Part shown: piece after piece, positions 32,261-32,269 of the stretch
Position numbering within the stretch: position 1 is the stretch's first letter
Layout of the letters: every line of letters begins with the position of its first letter
DNA from: Actinomycetota bacterium
GTDB lineage: Bacteria; Bacillota; Desulfotomaculia; Desulfotomaculales; Desulfocucumaceae
Direction of reading: 5' to 3'
Length of the DNA: 32,269 nucleotides
Assembly: GCA_023475565.1 (NCBI GenBank)
Contig: JAMCVT010000031.1
Location: 317 to 32,585 of the forward strand
Translations under genes and position numbers: made by a program
The notes under the pieces: generated by a model
Told to the model about the DNA's origin: nothing
The model's input: the letters and a program-made list of their open reading frames with translations, nothing else
Database searches by the model: none

Positions 32261-32269
32261 ATTTCAGTG

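Overview
This window looks like a stretch of chromosome from a spore-forming, probably anaerobic Firmicute, most likely of the Desulfotomaculum/Pelotomaculum (Peptococcaceae) type. The assignment rests on gene content and order (yunB, spoIIIE, lonB, pdaB, a DacF-type carboxypeptidase, tig-clpP-clpX-lonB-lon-engB), a Gram-positive T-box leader on valS, a P1 helix of RNase P RNA resembling the Bacillus-type molecule, many TTG/GTG starts behind strong GGAGG sites, and Na+-pump decarboxylase genes. It is inference, not a sequence match.

Layout. Positions 1-380 (minus) hold the first ~40 nt of a 16S rRNA gene with two clear tandem promoters. yunB (minus) and a class A penicillin-binding protein (plus) diverge around 1114-1314. 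RNase P RNA (minus, about 3705-4067) has its own promoter and terminator. A 79-aa unknown gene follows, then a terminator-ended, multi-hairpin non-coding stretch on the minus strand (about 4485-4690) that I cannot name. Next comes a minus-strand series uppP - spoIIIE - mnmH - rodZ (9912 down to 4760). From 10184 to 13104 the plus strand carries four small or unknown genes (102 aa, 37 aa, 235 aa and an XRE regulator) and a prepilin peptidase. folC and valS (minus) flank a small cysteine-rich ORF. valS is preceded by a T-box leader with a consensus promoter.

A membrane-anchored solute-binding protein (plus) converges on, and overlaps, the minus-strand proteostasis block engB, lon, lonB, clpX, clpP, tig (19117-27840). 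From 28202 the plus strand carries an OadG-like subunit, an intact biotin carrier protein and a visibly broken beta subunit of a Na+-translocating decarboxylase. A DUF3243 protein, pdaB (minus), a DacF-type D,D-carboxypeptidase (plus) and tRNA-Val(GAC) close the window.

How the parts fit. Most of the window is housekeeping: protein quality control (trigger factor, ClpXP, two Lon proteases), cell wall and sporulation (PBP1A, UppP, RodZ, SpoIIIE, YunB, PdaB, DacF), translation (16S, RNase P, ValRS, tRNA-Val, MnmH, EngB) and folate. I see no CRISPR array, transposase, integrase, phage or defence locus, and no convincing new multi-gene system. The least explained parts are the minus-strand structured RNA candidate beside rodZ, the 37-aa membrane microprotein unit, the 235-aa and 102-aa proteins, the dispersed intergenic repeats (57-bp perfect duplication; two hairpin-type elements) and the decaying decarboxylase.
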